64,000 nucleotides of DNA from Ottelia alismoides. Lineage: Eukaryota > Streptophyta > Magnoliopsida > Alismatales > Hydrocharitaceae. The stretch spans positions 124,001 to 188,000 of the forward strand of contig JAZKJV010004146.1 in the NCBI GenBank assembly GCA_037367405.1, read 5' to 3'. Below the pieces are notes generated by a model, which had not been told where the DNA came from, made no database searches, and worked only from the letters and a program-made list of their open reading frames with translations. Made by a program: the position numbers and the translations under genes. How positions within the stretch are numbered: position 1 is the stretch's first letter; each line of letters opens with the position of its first letter. Positions 1-11,193 of the stretch are shown in pieces.

Positions 1-332
1 TACTTCCATTGATAAGATAACCCAATTCCTATCAATTTAAGAGACACAACAATACATAAAAAGATCATGCGTTGTCAAGTTAGATCCAAATAATACCACA
101 CCGCCTAATATAGAAAAAACCTTCTACTTATATATAGATGGTTGGCCCTTTCCCTCGCCAGCATGATATGGGAGCGATTCGGTGTTCGACACCGTGGAAA
201 GTCCCCGGGTCCGTTTGCTATAGAAATATAGCCCTTGAGAATAGGAACGCTCCTCTGTCATTAGCATTTGAGGGCTGAGACGTGTGGGGAGCCCTATGAT
301 GATGCGACGCGGATATGGAGTATTCTTGGCCG
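1..332. other. Unassigned sequence at window start
   Basis: No gene, known repeat end or RNA gene is recognisable. The stretch at about 140-330 is less AT-rich than its surroundings and has a short minus-strand open frame (124-345) with no familiar motif. It may be the edge of a repeat cut by the window. Confidence 0.4.
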
Positions 333-1516
333 TCCAAACAGTCATTCGTTCAGGTACTATGTTACTAACAGAACGGGGCTTACCATATCATGCTTTCATT
401 TTTCCTCCTAATTCAGTTGAGGTTATTTTAATTAAATGATGCACATTGCTGTCATATGTTTTGGAGGAGAATTATGTTTGATTCAAAGGTTCATATGATA
501 TTCATATTCGCAAAAAAGTACGTATTCATGTGCTTATACATATCCATTACAATACTATGTCATATGCATCCATATTATACATATCCATTACAATACTGTA
601 ATATTCATTTGGTTCTTGAGAAGGGCAGGCTTCTGGCCAAAGACAGGATGACAAGAATTATTGGTCTTGACCATCTTTTCTTCACATGTGAGTCTTCTTT
701 GAAGGTCTGTAAAGAAATGGCGATCCCTTGGGTAAACACGAGTGGTCTACTCAGCTTTCGGGAAGGAGTAAGAAACATAGGTGGCAACTCAACGGATGAT
801 GTTGCAAGACCCTTTGCCGTGCTATGAGCAATCTGGCTAGCGCGAAATGACCTCCTTTTTAATAGTCAGAGATTTTATGCAGAGAATGTGGTGTCTCATT
901 GTAAGGCTCTCTTAAAATATTACGGGGCTTCCAAACAGTCATTCGTTCAGTACTATGTTACTAACAGAACGGGGCTTACCATATCATGCTTTCATTTTTC
1001 CTCCTAATTCAGTTGAGGTTATTTTAATTAAATGATGCACATTGCTGTCATATGTTTTGGAGGAGAATTATGTTTGATTCAAAGGTTCATATGATATTCA
1101 TATTCGCAAAAAAGTACGTATTCATGTGCTTATACATATCCATTACAATACTATGTCATATGCATCCATATTATACATATCCATTACAATACTGTAATAT
1201 TCATTTGGTTCTTGAGAAGGGCAGGCTTCTGGCCAAAGACAGGATGACAAGAATTATTGGTCTTGACCATCTTTTCTTCACATGTTAGTCTTCTTTGAAG
1301 GTCTGTAAAGAAATGGCGATCCCTTGGGTAAACACGAGTGGTCTACTCAGCTTTCGGGAAGGAGTAAGAAACATAGGTGGCAACTCAACGGATGATGTTG
1401 CAAGACCCTTTGCCGTGCTATGAGCAATCTGGCTAGCGCGAAATGACCTCCTTTTTAATAGTCAGAGATTTTATGCAGAGAATGTGGTGTCTCATTGTAA
1501 GGCTCTCTTAAAATAT
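333..1516 (+). repeat. Tandem duplication of a ~0.6-kb unit (LINE fragment plus satellite-like piece)
   Basis: Two nearly identical units lie head to tail, 333-920 and 931-1516, offset by about 597 bases. Both begin CCAAACAGTCATTCGTTCAG and both end at CTCTTAAAATAT. Each holds about 280 bases of AT-rich sequence, including the CATATCCATTACAATACTG words also seen in the satellite-like array at 1.8 kb, then about 310 bases of LINE coding sequence. The copies differ by only a few bases, one of which turns GTG into a TAG stop in the second copy, so the duplication is recent relative to the decay of the LINE. Unequal exchange or template switching could have produced it. Confidence 0.85.
611..920 (+). 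pseudogene. LINE ORF2 C-terminal fragment (zf-RVT region), copy 1
   Basis: The frame reads GRLLAKDRM, then LDHLFFTCESS, then, past an in-frame TGA at about 825-827, AIWLARNDLLFNSQ and a stretch ending KYW. This order (LLxKD, DHLFFxC, W, RN...F) is typical of the C-terminal zinc-binding reverse-transcriptase region (zf-RVT) of plant L1-type non-LTR retrotransposons. The central CxxC part of the domain is shortened. The upstream part of the open frame from 456 is satellite-like sequence, so that ORF is a chimera by accident. It is a dead 5'-truncated fragment with no promoter of its own. Confidence 0.65.
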
Positions 1517-1618
1517 TGGGAGTCTAGATAAACTATTTTGTACCTATTTTTTTCTTAATATAATGGTTTTGCGGTGACTCCCAACTTGGGACGTCACCCT
1601 CTCTTTCATAAAAAAAAT
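1207..1618 (+). pseudogene. LINE ORF2 C-terminal fragment with 3' UTR and A-rich tail, copy 2
   Basis: This is the same zf-RVT fragment as the first copy, but it continues past the duplication break into a 3' untranslated stretch (GGTGACTCCCAACTTGGGAC at about 1574-1593) and ends in an A-rich tail (about 1609-1618). An additional TAG interrupts the frame just after FFTC. The presence of the natural 3' end shows that this copy is closer to the original insertion, and that the first copy is a partial duplicate broken at 920. The sequence then passes straight into the satellite-like array. Confidence 0.65.
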
Positions 1619-1619
1619 A

Positions 1620-3660
1620 TGCATCATATCCTAAAAACATTGAAAATGGCATTTTCATCCGTATCCGCAAAAAAAATCATATTCTTATCCATGTATGTAT
1701 CTGCAAAAAAAAAGAACAACCCACATCCATGTTCATATTTGTATCCGAAAAAGATATTAAAACCCACATCTATGTTCATATTCGCAAAAAGTACGTATTC
1801 ATGTGCTTATACATATCCATTACAATACTGTAATATGCATCCATCTTATACATATCCATTACAATACTGTAATATGCATCCATATCCTAAAAACACTGAA
1901 AATGGCATTTTCATCCGTATCCGCAAAAAAAACCATATTCTTATCCATGTATGTATCTGCAAAAAAAAAAGCAACAACCCACATCCATGTTCATATTTGT
2001 ATCCGAAAAAAATATTAAAACCCACATCTATGTTCATATCTGCATCCGTAAAAAATTAAAAACTCATCCAAACCATATTCGTATGTGCTACAATATAGTC
2101 TGTATCCATATCTTACAAAATTTTGAAAATCGTATCCGTATTCCATATCCATGTTTATATTATAAAAAAATACATATCCCTATCTATATTTTTATATGGA
2201 AAAATTAAATAAAAACATGTATCCATGTCCGTATCTATATTCACAAAAAAAACATATTTGCTATTTTTCATATATTAGTATATTAATGTATTTGAATCCA
2301 TATCCACTACAATATTTGTAACCATATCTGTATCCATATCCTAAAAATTCGTATCCGTATCTGTATCCATGTACGTATCTGTAAAAAAAAAGAAAAACCC
2401 ACATCCATGTTCATATTTGTATCCGCAAAAAATATATATTAAAACCCACATCTATGTTCATATCCGCATCCACAAAAAAATTAAAACTCATATCCAAACC
2501 ATATTCGTATGTACTAGAATATAGTCGGTACCCATATCTTACAAAATTTTGAAAATCGTATCCGTATTCCATATCCATGTTCATATTATCAAAAAAATCC
2601 ATATCCCTATCTATATTTTTATATGCAAAAAAATTAAATAAAAACATGTATCCATGTCCGTATCTGTATTCACAAAAAAAACCATATTTGCTATTTTTCA
2701 TATATTAGTATATTAATGTATTTGAATCCATATCCACTACAATATTTGTAACCATATCTGTATCCATATCCTAAAAATTCATATCCATATCCGTATCCAT
2801 GTACGTATCTGTAAAAAAAAAAGAAAAACCCACATCCATGTTCATATTTGTATCCGTAAAAAATATATATTAAAACCCACATCTATGTTCATATCCGCAT
2901 CCACAAAAAAATTAGAACTCATATCCAAACCATATTGGTATGTGCTAGAATATAGTCGGTACCCATATCTTACAAAAATTTGGAAATCGTTTCCGTATTC
3001 CATATCCATGTTCATATTATCAAAAAAATCCATATCCCTATCTATATTTTTATATGCAAAAAAATTAAATAAAAACATGTATACATGTCCGTATCTATAT
3101 TCACAAAAAAAACCATATTTGCTATTTTTTTCATATATTAGTATAGTAATGTAATTGAATCCATATCCACTACAATATTTGTAACAATATGCTAAAAATT
3201 CATATCCATATCCGTATCCATGTACGTATCTGCAAAAAAAAAGAAAAACCCGCATCCATGTTTATATTTGTATCCGCAAAAAAAAATATTAAAACCCACA
3301 TCTATGTTCATATCTGTATCCCCAAAAAAATAACTAGAATATAGTCTGTATCCATATCTTACAAAAATTTGAAAATGGTATCTGTATTCCATATCCATGT
3401 TCATATTATCAAAAAAATCCATATCCCTATCTATATTTTTATCTGTAAAAAAACTAAATAAAAACATGTATCCATGTCCGTATCTATATTCGCAAAAAAA
3501 TCCATATTTGCTATTTTTTCATATAATAGATATATTAATATATTTGAATCCATATCCACTACAATATTTTGTAACCATATCTGTATCCATATCCTAAAAA
3601 TTCATATCCATATCTGTATCTGGAAAAGAAAAACCCACGCCCATGTCAATATTCATATAT
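1620..3660. repeat. Satellite-like array, ~420-bp higher-order unit built on TATCC words
   Basis: The anchor CCCACATCCATGTTCATATT recurs at 1720, 1978, 2398, 2829 and 3249, with a degenerate copy at 3634. The spacings are about 258, 420, 431, 420 and 385 bases. Each unit is itself made of diverged CATATCC / GTATCC / A-run words, so a short microsatellite appears to have grown into a longer unit. Many long open frames in all six frames here (for example 1574-2059 and 2842-3255) are repeat artefacts of low complexity (H, I, Y, K) and are not genes. Confidence 0.85.
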
Positions 3661-3699
3661 TTGTAACTTATCGACCTTTTGCATCCATATATGTATATA

Positions 3700-3905
3700 T
3701 TTTTAATAATGGTATATCAATTAAAAATATTGAAAAAGAATATATTCCTAAGCATTTACATGGAATGGAATCCCAATTCCTAAAGGGTACCTAGGAATGA
3801 CTATTCTCACTATTGTAATAGTTATTCCTATCTAATATGATCTAACAAACACAATTAGGAATGGTAATTCCATTCTCCCCTCTACTCCCATGCAACAAAC
3901 TGAGT
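3700..3905. mobile_element. Possible small MITE-like element
   Basis: The segment has internal inverted similarity: GGAATGGAATCCCAATTCC near its left side against GGAATGGTAATTCCATTC near its right side, and TAGGAATGAC against GTTATTCCTA in the middle. It ends in CCATGCAACAAACTGAG, like the gcatgggagtagaatgg ends of common plant MITEs read backwards. I cannot define a target duplication, so boundaries are approximate. Confidence 0.35.
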
Positions 3906-5263
3906 CTTATAATCTTGCTTCTAGCGGCTTTATCTAATCACTAATCTTTTTATTCATCGTAATAATTTTTAATTTAGTCTGTATGCATTTCACATTTTCC
4001 GTCGCTTCAATATTTATTATTTTTATTGATATTCTCCCTTTATTTATGCTTCACAAGACCATCAGTGTATGACTTAAGAAGCATGTTAATAACTAGTGAG
4101 ATTAACTTTCATTGTGTTTTTTAATATAGTTTTACTTGTCTTCTTTTCAGTTATCTTCGGAACAAAATAATTATCCTTCATTTGATATTATTCCTATATA
4201 ATTACTTGTTATTTCCTACGTGATACGCTATTTTATAAGTGCATACTTTTATTATAGATATATGTAACATATCACATGCTTATATAAAATGAAGTAATCA
4301 CGTCGAATAAAGTAATCATAAACTAATAAGAAATTATTGTACCCATATTATATAATACATTCATTATTTTATATTTAATTGATCATTTTTGTTGATAAAA
4401 TGAAAATTGATTAGAGTTTCAATGAACGAAGATGCTGAAAAATTCACGATTTCACGATCAATAAAAAAAGTTAGTAATTAGAGATAAGACAAGTCAATTA
4501 GAATATATTTAATATGTGTATATTAACTATATTTGTTTGTCAAAAACTTGCACATGAGTAGTCGATATCCGTGCCGTATTCATAACTGTATTTTGAGGAT
4601 ACGATCTATTTTCTGCACATTCATATGATATATGTATTTGTATATGTACTCGGATTATAAAAATGATTACTAACACCTATATTTATATATGTATCAGATC
4701 ATTTTCAACCTACGTACGATTTCTAAAAATATACAATTAACATGTTCTAATATTTTATATATATATTTAATCCAAATTTTATTGATTATTTCATGATATT
4801 TATTATAGTGGAAGTTTAAAAATAAAAAAGACCAATATAAAAATATTACAAGCCCTATTTTATTTATTAATTTCTACATTAATGATCACATTTGTTTTCA
4901 ATAAAATCTTATGAATAGATTTAATTACGACTTTACAGGTTTATTCAAAAATATGCATACTAAGAATGTAGACATCCATTGGAATTCTGAAATATAAATG
5001 ATATATTTCTACTAAAAGCATCGTCCTTTCAAAATCTGGAAAATTATCTAATGTATGTATAAAAAATTACAAATATGTTTAGGTGGGACAGTCCAGAAAT
5101 GTCTTCTATTATATAAAAAAGGATGGTTTAAAATTAGCTCTGCCCGAACGATATTTGATAATTGTCTCTGGTTTATAGAAGGGTTAGTTTATGTAGTTGC
5201 ACCTCTATGAGATTATGTAATTTCAGGTATACCCTTACTTTTTTGCAATAAAGAACCATCAAC
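3906..5263. other. AT-rich intergenic sequence
   Basis: The sequence is AT-rich with frequent stops in all frames. I see no coding exon, no RNA gene and no clear repeat end here. Confidence 0.6.
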
Positions 5264-5792
5264 TAGACCTGGTCAAAGTTCGGGCCGGAGCGGACCGAAC
5301 GGGCCGACGTTCTAAAAACCTTGTCCAAAGCCCGATCGACCCAGTGCATGCCCTTACTTCAAGGCCCAAGCTCAGTCAAATCTAGGCCGGGCTGAATCGG
5401 GCCTACCAATGGGCCGAATGTAAAGTATTTGTTATTAGTTTTTTAATCAAATTTATGGATATAATTAAGTGTTTTAGCCTTATCTGATCTTTCTAATTCA
5501 TGTAACCATAATATGTGTTACTTTGCGTGTAAACTATAAAGTAAGATGTAATATTGATAATGTAAAATAAAGAACTTGAAGTTTATTATATTAAATGTAT
5601 CTAAAATATAATTTTTAAGCCTACATTTTTATATCTGCGGGCCGGATCGGGTCCGGTCGGGCTTTATGGCACATGCCCACGACCCGCTCAGTTGACGGAC
5701 GGGCCAAAGAGCGGGCCAGGTCTGTCCATTTCTGAAATCTTTTGACCCAAGCCTGACTCATGAGCGGGCCCCCGGCCCATTGACCAGGTCTA
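5264..5792. mobile_element. hAT-like non-autonomous element with GGCCCG-rich ends
   Basis: The ends are perfect 13-bp inverted repeats: TAGACCTGGTCAA at 5264-5276 and its complement at 5780-5792. Subterminal parts are rich in GGGCCGG / CGGGCC words, as in several plant hAT-type miniature elements. The flanking 8-mers CCATCAAC and CCAGCAAT match at six of eight positions, which fits a decayed 8-bp target duplication of the hAT superfamily. The AT-rich centre (about 5420-5630) has no transposase. An ORF on the minus strand from 6022 to 5621 runs through the element and is not a gene. Confidence 0.65.
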
Positions 5793-6046
5793 CCAGCAAT
5801 TGTTGTAGCTCCCTGCCTCCACGAAATGAAGCCCCTCCACCGTAATTGGCATGGAAGGGGCACAATTATAATAATATTTCCTTTAATCAGACATTGGTTT
5901 GTGTACATCATGATAGATTCATCTAATAGGCATACATACTTATGAAGGGGCACAAGCCGCAAAACTATTAATGTTGCAGAAAGACAGGGGCATAAGTATT
6001 GTTGCAAAAAAGACAGGGTCATGATTTTAATTGTAGAATCTCTAAG

Positions 6047-6436
6047 GTTTCGTTTGGATAATGGGTTTAGGTGGGTTAAACCGATAGTAGGTAACTTATT
6101 TTTTGGTTTTGGTGTTTGGATAGAGGGTTAAACTGAAGGTGTGTTAGAAGTGGGTTTATTGTGATATGATTGTATTGAAGTTTGAAAAAGTGAGTAGTTA
6201 TTGTGATGTGATTGTATTGGAGTTTGAAAAGTGAGCAGAAGTGGAGTAGTTTACAATTTTTATATGATATGATGGTATAATATATTATTTTTTGATGGAA
6301 TTGATGATGGGAAATTGATTTATTTAATTTTTTTAAAAGATAAAAAAGTAGACCCCACTTAGAAAGAGAAAAGCGTGGGTTAGGGAGGGTAAACCATCCC
6401 AAGGGGAGTTTACCCCCCTAACCGAACAACCCCTAA
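6047..6436. mobile_element. MITE-like element with imperfect terminal inverted repeats
   Basis: The left end (CTAAGGTTTCGTTTGGAT) is imperfectly complementary to the right end (ACCGAACAACCCCTAAG). Subterminal GGGTTTAGGTGGGTTAAACC pairs loosely with the right-hand GGGTAAACCATCCC. A piece of about 45 bases (ATTGTGATATGATTGTATTG and a diverged copy) is tandemly repeated at 6157-6240. No transposase is present and no clear target duplication is visible. hAT is possible but not shown. Confidence 0.5.
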
Positions 6437-6938
6437 GGGACACATGTGTATAAAAACCCTAGTACTGATCGATGAATAACATCCTCTTTTAGTTATTTTA
6501 AAAATTACATAGTCATTGTTCTTTATCATTTTGATACTTTTGACTGTTTGATTTGAGCATCACACACAAACACACGTAAATACACCTACATATAATATAC
6601 AAACACATATACACCGTGGTTTCCTATTTTAAAAATTTTGTTAACATCATTATAATCCAATTTTTCTTATTTATGGTTTCCATATGTTTCTCTCTTCTTG
6701 CTAAGTCACGCTAGTGCATTATTAAAATTGTTGCAATCCATGCTGTGGTGGTTCTTTCCTCACCAAAGGGCTCGAAAAAAAAGTTCACATACATCAGACA
6801 CAAGGGGGGCTCTACCTGATAAAATAAAAAGTTCTTTATGAAACAAGGACTATGATATTTTATTTTTGTGATTGAATGGTACCTTAATTTTAGAAGTAAC
6901 TTCATGTTTGAATTTTTTTTGGAAGTCTATTTTACATG
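6437..6938. other. AT-rich intergenic sequence
   Basis: Nothing recognisable is seen apart from a run of cacacacaaacacacg words near 6560. The last nine bases are the left target duplication of the next element. Confidence 0.5.
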
Positions 6939-7330
6939 GGGTAAAATGTGTATGCCCCCTAGGGGGAGCTAACTTAGCTCCCCCCGCCCCATTTTTCACA
7001 TGTTTTTTTTATTTTTTTCGAAAATGAAAATTATGTAAATTCATTATTATATCCTTGTATTATGTCATTCAAATTTCATGCAAAACAGAGACTCCTACGA
7101 CCTCCATCCAGATAGGGTCGATTTAAAAAATCCTGAGACCGTTAAAAAATGACTGTCTGGATGGAGGCCGTAGGAGTCTCTGTTTCACACGAAATTTTTA
7201 TGACATAATATAGGGATATATATAGTGATGAATATTCACGGAAAAAATTTCAAAAAAATAAAAAATTTTGAAGAAAATAGGGCGGGGGGAGCTAAGTTAG
7301 CTCCCCCTATGGGGCAACCCCATTTTCCTC
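6939..7330. mobile_element. Mutator-type foldback MITE with perfect 9-bp target duplication
   Basis: The element is flanked by TTTTACATG on both sides (6930-6938 and 7331-7339). A 9-bp duplication is the signature of the Mutator superfamily. The ends start GGGTAAAATG and pair over at least 50 bases, including AGGGGGAGCTAACTTAGCTC. The fold continues to an inner inverted repeat (AGAGACTCCTACG at about 7087 and its complement near 7170), so nearly the whole 392 bases can fold on itself. There is no coding capacity. Its outer bases resemble those of the large MULE at 19.8-56.3 kb (GGGTAAATGGAGCTGCCCCC), so that family could be the source of its transposase; this is inference. Confidence 0.88.
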
Positions 7331-7439
7331 TTTTACATGTATATGTACATGTTACTCTTAAACTTGTACTGGCATGGACTTATTGATAGTTTCGTCCTAT
7401 GGACTTCTGATGAATGAATCATGATGGCTTTCTTCAATA

Positions 7440-7895
7440 TAACACATGTATGTATGTGTGTACATACGCACATACGTACATACATATATGCATGCAGACG
7501 TACATACATGCATACATACATACATAGGTACATGCATGTATGCATGCAGACATACATACATACGTACATGCATGTATGCATGCATACATACGTGCGTACA
7601 TGCGTGTACATGCGTGTATGCATACGTACGTACGTACATACATGCATGCATACATGTGTACGTACATACATGCATGCATACATGCGTACATACTTACATA
7701 CATGCATGCATGCACGCATGCATAGCGTACGTACGTACATGCATGCACGCATGCATACATGCATACATGCATACAGACGTACGTACATATATGCATACAT
7801 GCATACATCCATACATGCATACGTACATACCTACCTATCTACATACATGCATACATACATACATACATACATACGTGTGTATCTTTTGTGTGCGT
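7440..7895. repeat. Tetranucleotide microsatellite (TACA/TGCA/CGTA mix)
   Basis: About 450 bases consist of interleaved acat, gcat and cgta words, mostly of the form ACATGCATGCATAC. All frames stay open because the words contain no stop in several phases, giving false Cys/Met/Tyr/His-rich ORFs on both strands. Alternating purine-pyrimidine runs such as CGTACGTACGTACATGCATG can adopt non-B DNA; no function is implied. Confidence 0.95.
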
Positions 7896-7939
7896 GTATG
7901 TCTTACATGTATGTATGTTTGACACACACAAATACACAC

Positions 7940-8916
7940 GCACACTGACATAAGCATGGGACCCTTTAATTGAGGTGGGGTCTTTGCCACTGCGGAGGAA
8001 AGTCCATTGTAGGGCTGTTTTGTAGGGCTGCAGATCTCAATGTAATTGTAATATCCATTTTCCTTATCCAAATATTATTTCTAGTCGATTTCATTTGACA
8101 TTTTTTTATATTTATGATTCTTTCATCAATATTCAATATGTTTTTCACTATGATTGGAGCAAATTTGTGCATTAAACAAAAAAATCTTTTGGTAAAGTTT
8201 ATATTCCCTTTGTAAATTTATTTGCTGCTTTGTAAATTGAAAAATCAATTAGTAATATTTTATTTATTTTTACATTCTTGGTCAATAGTTTTAAATAAAA
8301 TGCATATTCTCTTTAAAGTTGTATGACTCTTTATAAAATTAAATGCAAATTTGCAAAATATTTGTTATTTTTTATTTTTCTTCCTGTATTTTTTAAAACA
8401 TGATGCATAAGTCTGGTGGTTTATTTTAAATTTGCACTCCCATTGTAAACGTTGTATGACGTTATGCAAAAAAAACATATCAATATTTTTTTAGAAAAGA
8501 TCATAGGTAAAAAAATAAATGTAAATTTGCTCAGACACGTCAGTCTAGTATTTCCGGTATCCGCGGGTCTCTCACGTCAGGGGAGGGGGAATTTGAGTAC
8601 ATTTCCTCTTGTAGCTCAGAAGTGCTGACACAAACCGAATCATGCGAAGGATCAGACATCTACGGAGTCAGGTACTTTCCCATCTCAGTACTCCAGCAGC
8701 GAGTGACGAAGGCGGAAAGCCCGAGAATATGATCACTTGAAAGCGAGGAAGGCAGAACCCCCAACTTCACAGTGCTTTCTCTGTCTCTAGAAGATGATAC
8801 CCAAGCTAAATAAGTAAAAAAACTATGTAAGATTAGTATATTCAAGCTTACTTTATGGGGGTCTCGGAGCCCGGGGAAGGGAAGGGGGCTATGGGGAGCA
8901 GGTGTGGTCCCTGCCC
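7940..8916. other. AT-rich intergenic sequence
   Basis: 7940-8530 is AT-rich without recognisable features. 8530-8916 is more GC-rich and borders the copia LTR; it could hold further LTR or flank sequence, but I cannot define it. The minus-strand open frame 9070-8660 runs through the LTR and is not coding. Confidence 0.5.
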
Positions 8917-9344
8917 GGAACACATTACTGGTATCTCCTTCGCTCGGATAATGGTTGGTGGAGATAAACCATCGAATATGTACGCAGATGCACAATCGAT
9001 CACCACAACTGAAGAATGTGAAGAAGAAGAATGAGACCACGAAATGATGGTGGTCGGTTACCTCTCGCAATCATCATAAAAGAAATCATTAAGAAGTAGA
9101 ATGCGTACAACTCTCACCATTCTCTCGCTCTCCCTTCTTCGCTCTCCCCTCACTTTTTCTCTTAAGGTTCTCCCCTCTTATTGTGGTGTAGAGGTAATGC
9201 ATCCATCCCCTTTATATAACCCAATTACAAACCCATAGTCCTATTGCTACCAGGACTACACATAAAATAAAACTCACTTACAATTAGGATTAGGAGTCCA
9301 ATCCCTTTAGATTATCAATCCTAATATGATCCATATTCCTAATA
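8917..9344 (-). repeat. Ty1/copia LTR (3' LTR of a minus-strand element)
   Basis: Read on the minus strand, this begins after a purine tract (CAAGAGGGAGATTATT at about 9340-9355), carries a TATA box (TATATAAAG at about 9211-9219), GA-rich leader sequence and a region with GTGATCGATTGTGC that recurs in the copies at 11,194-11,812 and 14,390-14,611. The right-hand partner LTR ends in CCCAACA; here the homology stops at GTGTTCC near 8917. The inner boundary is set by the gag-side sequence starting with CTCTTGAG. Confidence 0.6.
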
Positions 9345-10790
9345 ATCTCCCTCTTGAGTTGAATTATGTTACGATTACTTTGTTGTCTTGAGTTTGCATT
9401 AGAATATCCTCGTTATCCTCGTTATCTACAAGTCTCCTAAGCAGGAACTCACCGCCTCTGAATGTCACATATGTCCTTGGGTGCTCTCGATACCCCCATC
9501 TCGAGCATGCTCGTATAACTCAGTAGTGTACCTCTTGATGTAGTACAATAAATCTCTTGTGACTAGATGTTATACCATTATCCTCAAGTAATGTGAACCA
9601 CACTCGCTTCTCCTTGTTGCGTACTTCAAGAGCATAGATGATGATCACATGCTGCTTTCTCATCATATTACTCGTCTTGAGAATAACTGGAGACCCATCA
9701 TTTGTTATAACCCTTTGCTCACGCATGTACACCCTATTCGACATCCTCTTATCATGCATCACTGGACTTTCTCTGTTTCCCACTCTGAGAAATCCCCCTC
9801 CCACCTTCAGTGGTGACTCGATGTCCTCGTGATTCGATTGTGTTCCCAATGAAATCATATTCTTACTGGCTGTAGGAATATGATCGGCACATGTTAGAGC
9901 TCAGACTTCTCCATCAAACATGCGAAATTGCACTGATATGATTCCCTTGATGTAGTTAACCTCTCCACCTCCCATCTTGATCGTTCCATCAATGCATGTT
10001 TGATATATACCGCATTGCTTTCTTGATGAGAACCCATGATATGAACACGCAGAGTCTAGATTCCAACCTAAATGTGCTTTAATCTCCCTATAACATGCTG
10101 GCAAGTCTCCCTTGCAGACTGTGTTGGAGTCCTCTTGATCAGATTCAAAATCATTGACCTTCTTCTTTCTTTTCTCCATCTTACACCTCAGACAATCGAT
10201 TATTTTCGCATCATCCTTAAAGAAGCATTTGATTGGACCTCATGACTAGGATCGACCTTTTGAATCGTGTCTCCCTTGATCTTGAATGTCTACCATCAAT
10301 CGCCAGCACATGACCTTCATCATTCGTTGCCTTATTCGTCAACCTCCATTGCAACTCATTCATAAGCAGTGATGTTACTTTCTCTTCTAATGTAATGGTC
10401 TCCTTGCCATAGAATAAAGTCATCACAGTGTGATCATTAGAAGATGGGATAGAACTCAATAAGTTTAGTTCCTTATCAGCTTCCTTGAAGAGAGATTCTC
10501 TTTTCATATTCTTCTATTGAAGAGTGAGCACATCTATCAGATTCTTGTTGAATTTATCCAAAGGCACTTCGAGTTTTGTCCCATAGATTATCTTTAGATC
10601 ATAAAGCTTCTTCTTCACCTAAAATCAGTTTGTTAGAGACTTGGACTTATACCATCCCTCGGGCTTCATCCATTCCTCCGTCAGATCCTCTAGGCCAATG
10701 ACTTCGTAAATAGTGTCATCTACCGAGAAAATTTGTATTGTTCATGAAGCCCCTCATCTCCTTCCACTCTTCCTCTTTCATCTTCTTAAG
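9345..10790 (-). pseudogene. Ty1/copia gag-protease remnant, pol deleted
   Basis: Read right to left, several broken frames line up as one copia polyprotein. At about 10,790-10,220 there is a gag part (KKKLYDLKIIYGTKLEVPL, then LNLLSSIPSSNDHTVMTLF and YGKETITLEEKVTSLLMNE). At 10,179-9,901 there is a protease with DSACSYH followed by DGTIKMGGG. At 9,858-9,520 a GAG-pre-integrase-like stretch begins KNMISLGT. These words are hallmarks of plant copia elements. Integrase, reverse transcriptase and RNase H are missing: the sequence passes directly to a non-pol 3' stretch and the purine tract. Several stops and frameshifts interrupt gag (for example at 10,514 and 10,620). It is a non-functional deletion derivative. 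Confidence 0.75.
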
Positions 10791-11161
10791 TTTCTTTTCT
10801 CTATCCTAGAGAGATTTTGCAAGTCCTTTTCGCATAAGTATATCTTCACCAATTATTGCCATAAGGTGACGTTGCTCTTCTCATTGAAGGGTTACATGGT
10901 ACATGCCCATCGATATGAAACTTACCATATGATTTGTTACCGTACCTTCTTGCATGAATTGAAAAATCATAGAATAATCCTCAACATCTGAATTTTCCAA
11001 CTCATTCGGAGAATGTGAAAAACTATATGTACTCTTGGATCACCTCAATCTAATTCGGATACTCCCGATCTCAATAGTTCACTGTAACCATCTGTTCTCA
11101 TGTTGCATCACGTCCTCATGTCTACATCAAATTACACTCTAATCCAAAACGTCATGTCCCA

Positions 11162-11193
11162 CTGATGGCAGCGAACCATGCTCTTATTCCGAT
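11162..11193 (-). promoter_or_regulatory. Primer-binding-site-like sequence next to copia LTR
   Basis: On the minus strand, directly after the LTR end, the sequence CGGAATAAGAGC matches the usual copia primer site TGGTATCAGAGC (initiator Met tRNA) at nine of twelve positions, then continues ATGGTTCGCTGCCATCAG. The position immediately inside the LTR supports the reading. Confidence 0.55.

Noticed and set aside
124..345. Minus-strand ORF at the window start
   Set aside because: Too short, with no motif, and it runs into the duplicated repeat.
456..827. 123-codon ORF as a host gene
   Set aside because: Its first half is satellite sequence and its second half is a LINE zf-RVT remnant; the duplicated copy is broken by a stop.
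1574..3794. Many ORFs of 60-160 codons in the satellite-like region
   Set aside because: Low-complexity H/I/Y/K translation that follows the repeat unit and has no conserved domain.
7333..7953. Long overlapping Cys/Met/Tyr/His-rich ORFs on both strands
   Set aside because: They are products of the tetranucleotide repeat, which lacks stops in several frames.
8660..9070. 136-codon minus-strand ORF
   Set aside because: It lies across the copia LTR and its flank, with no protein motif.
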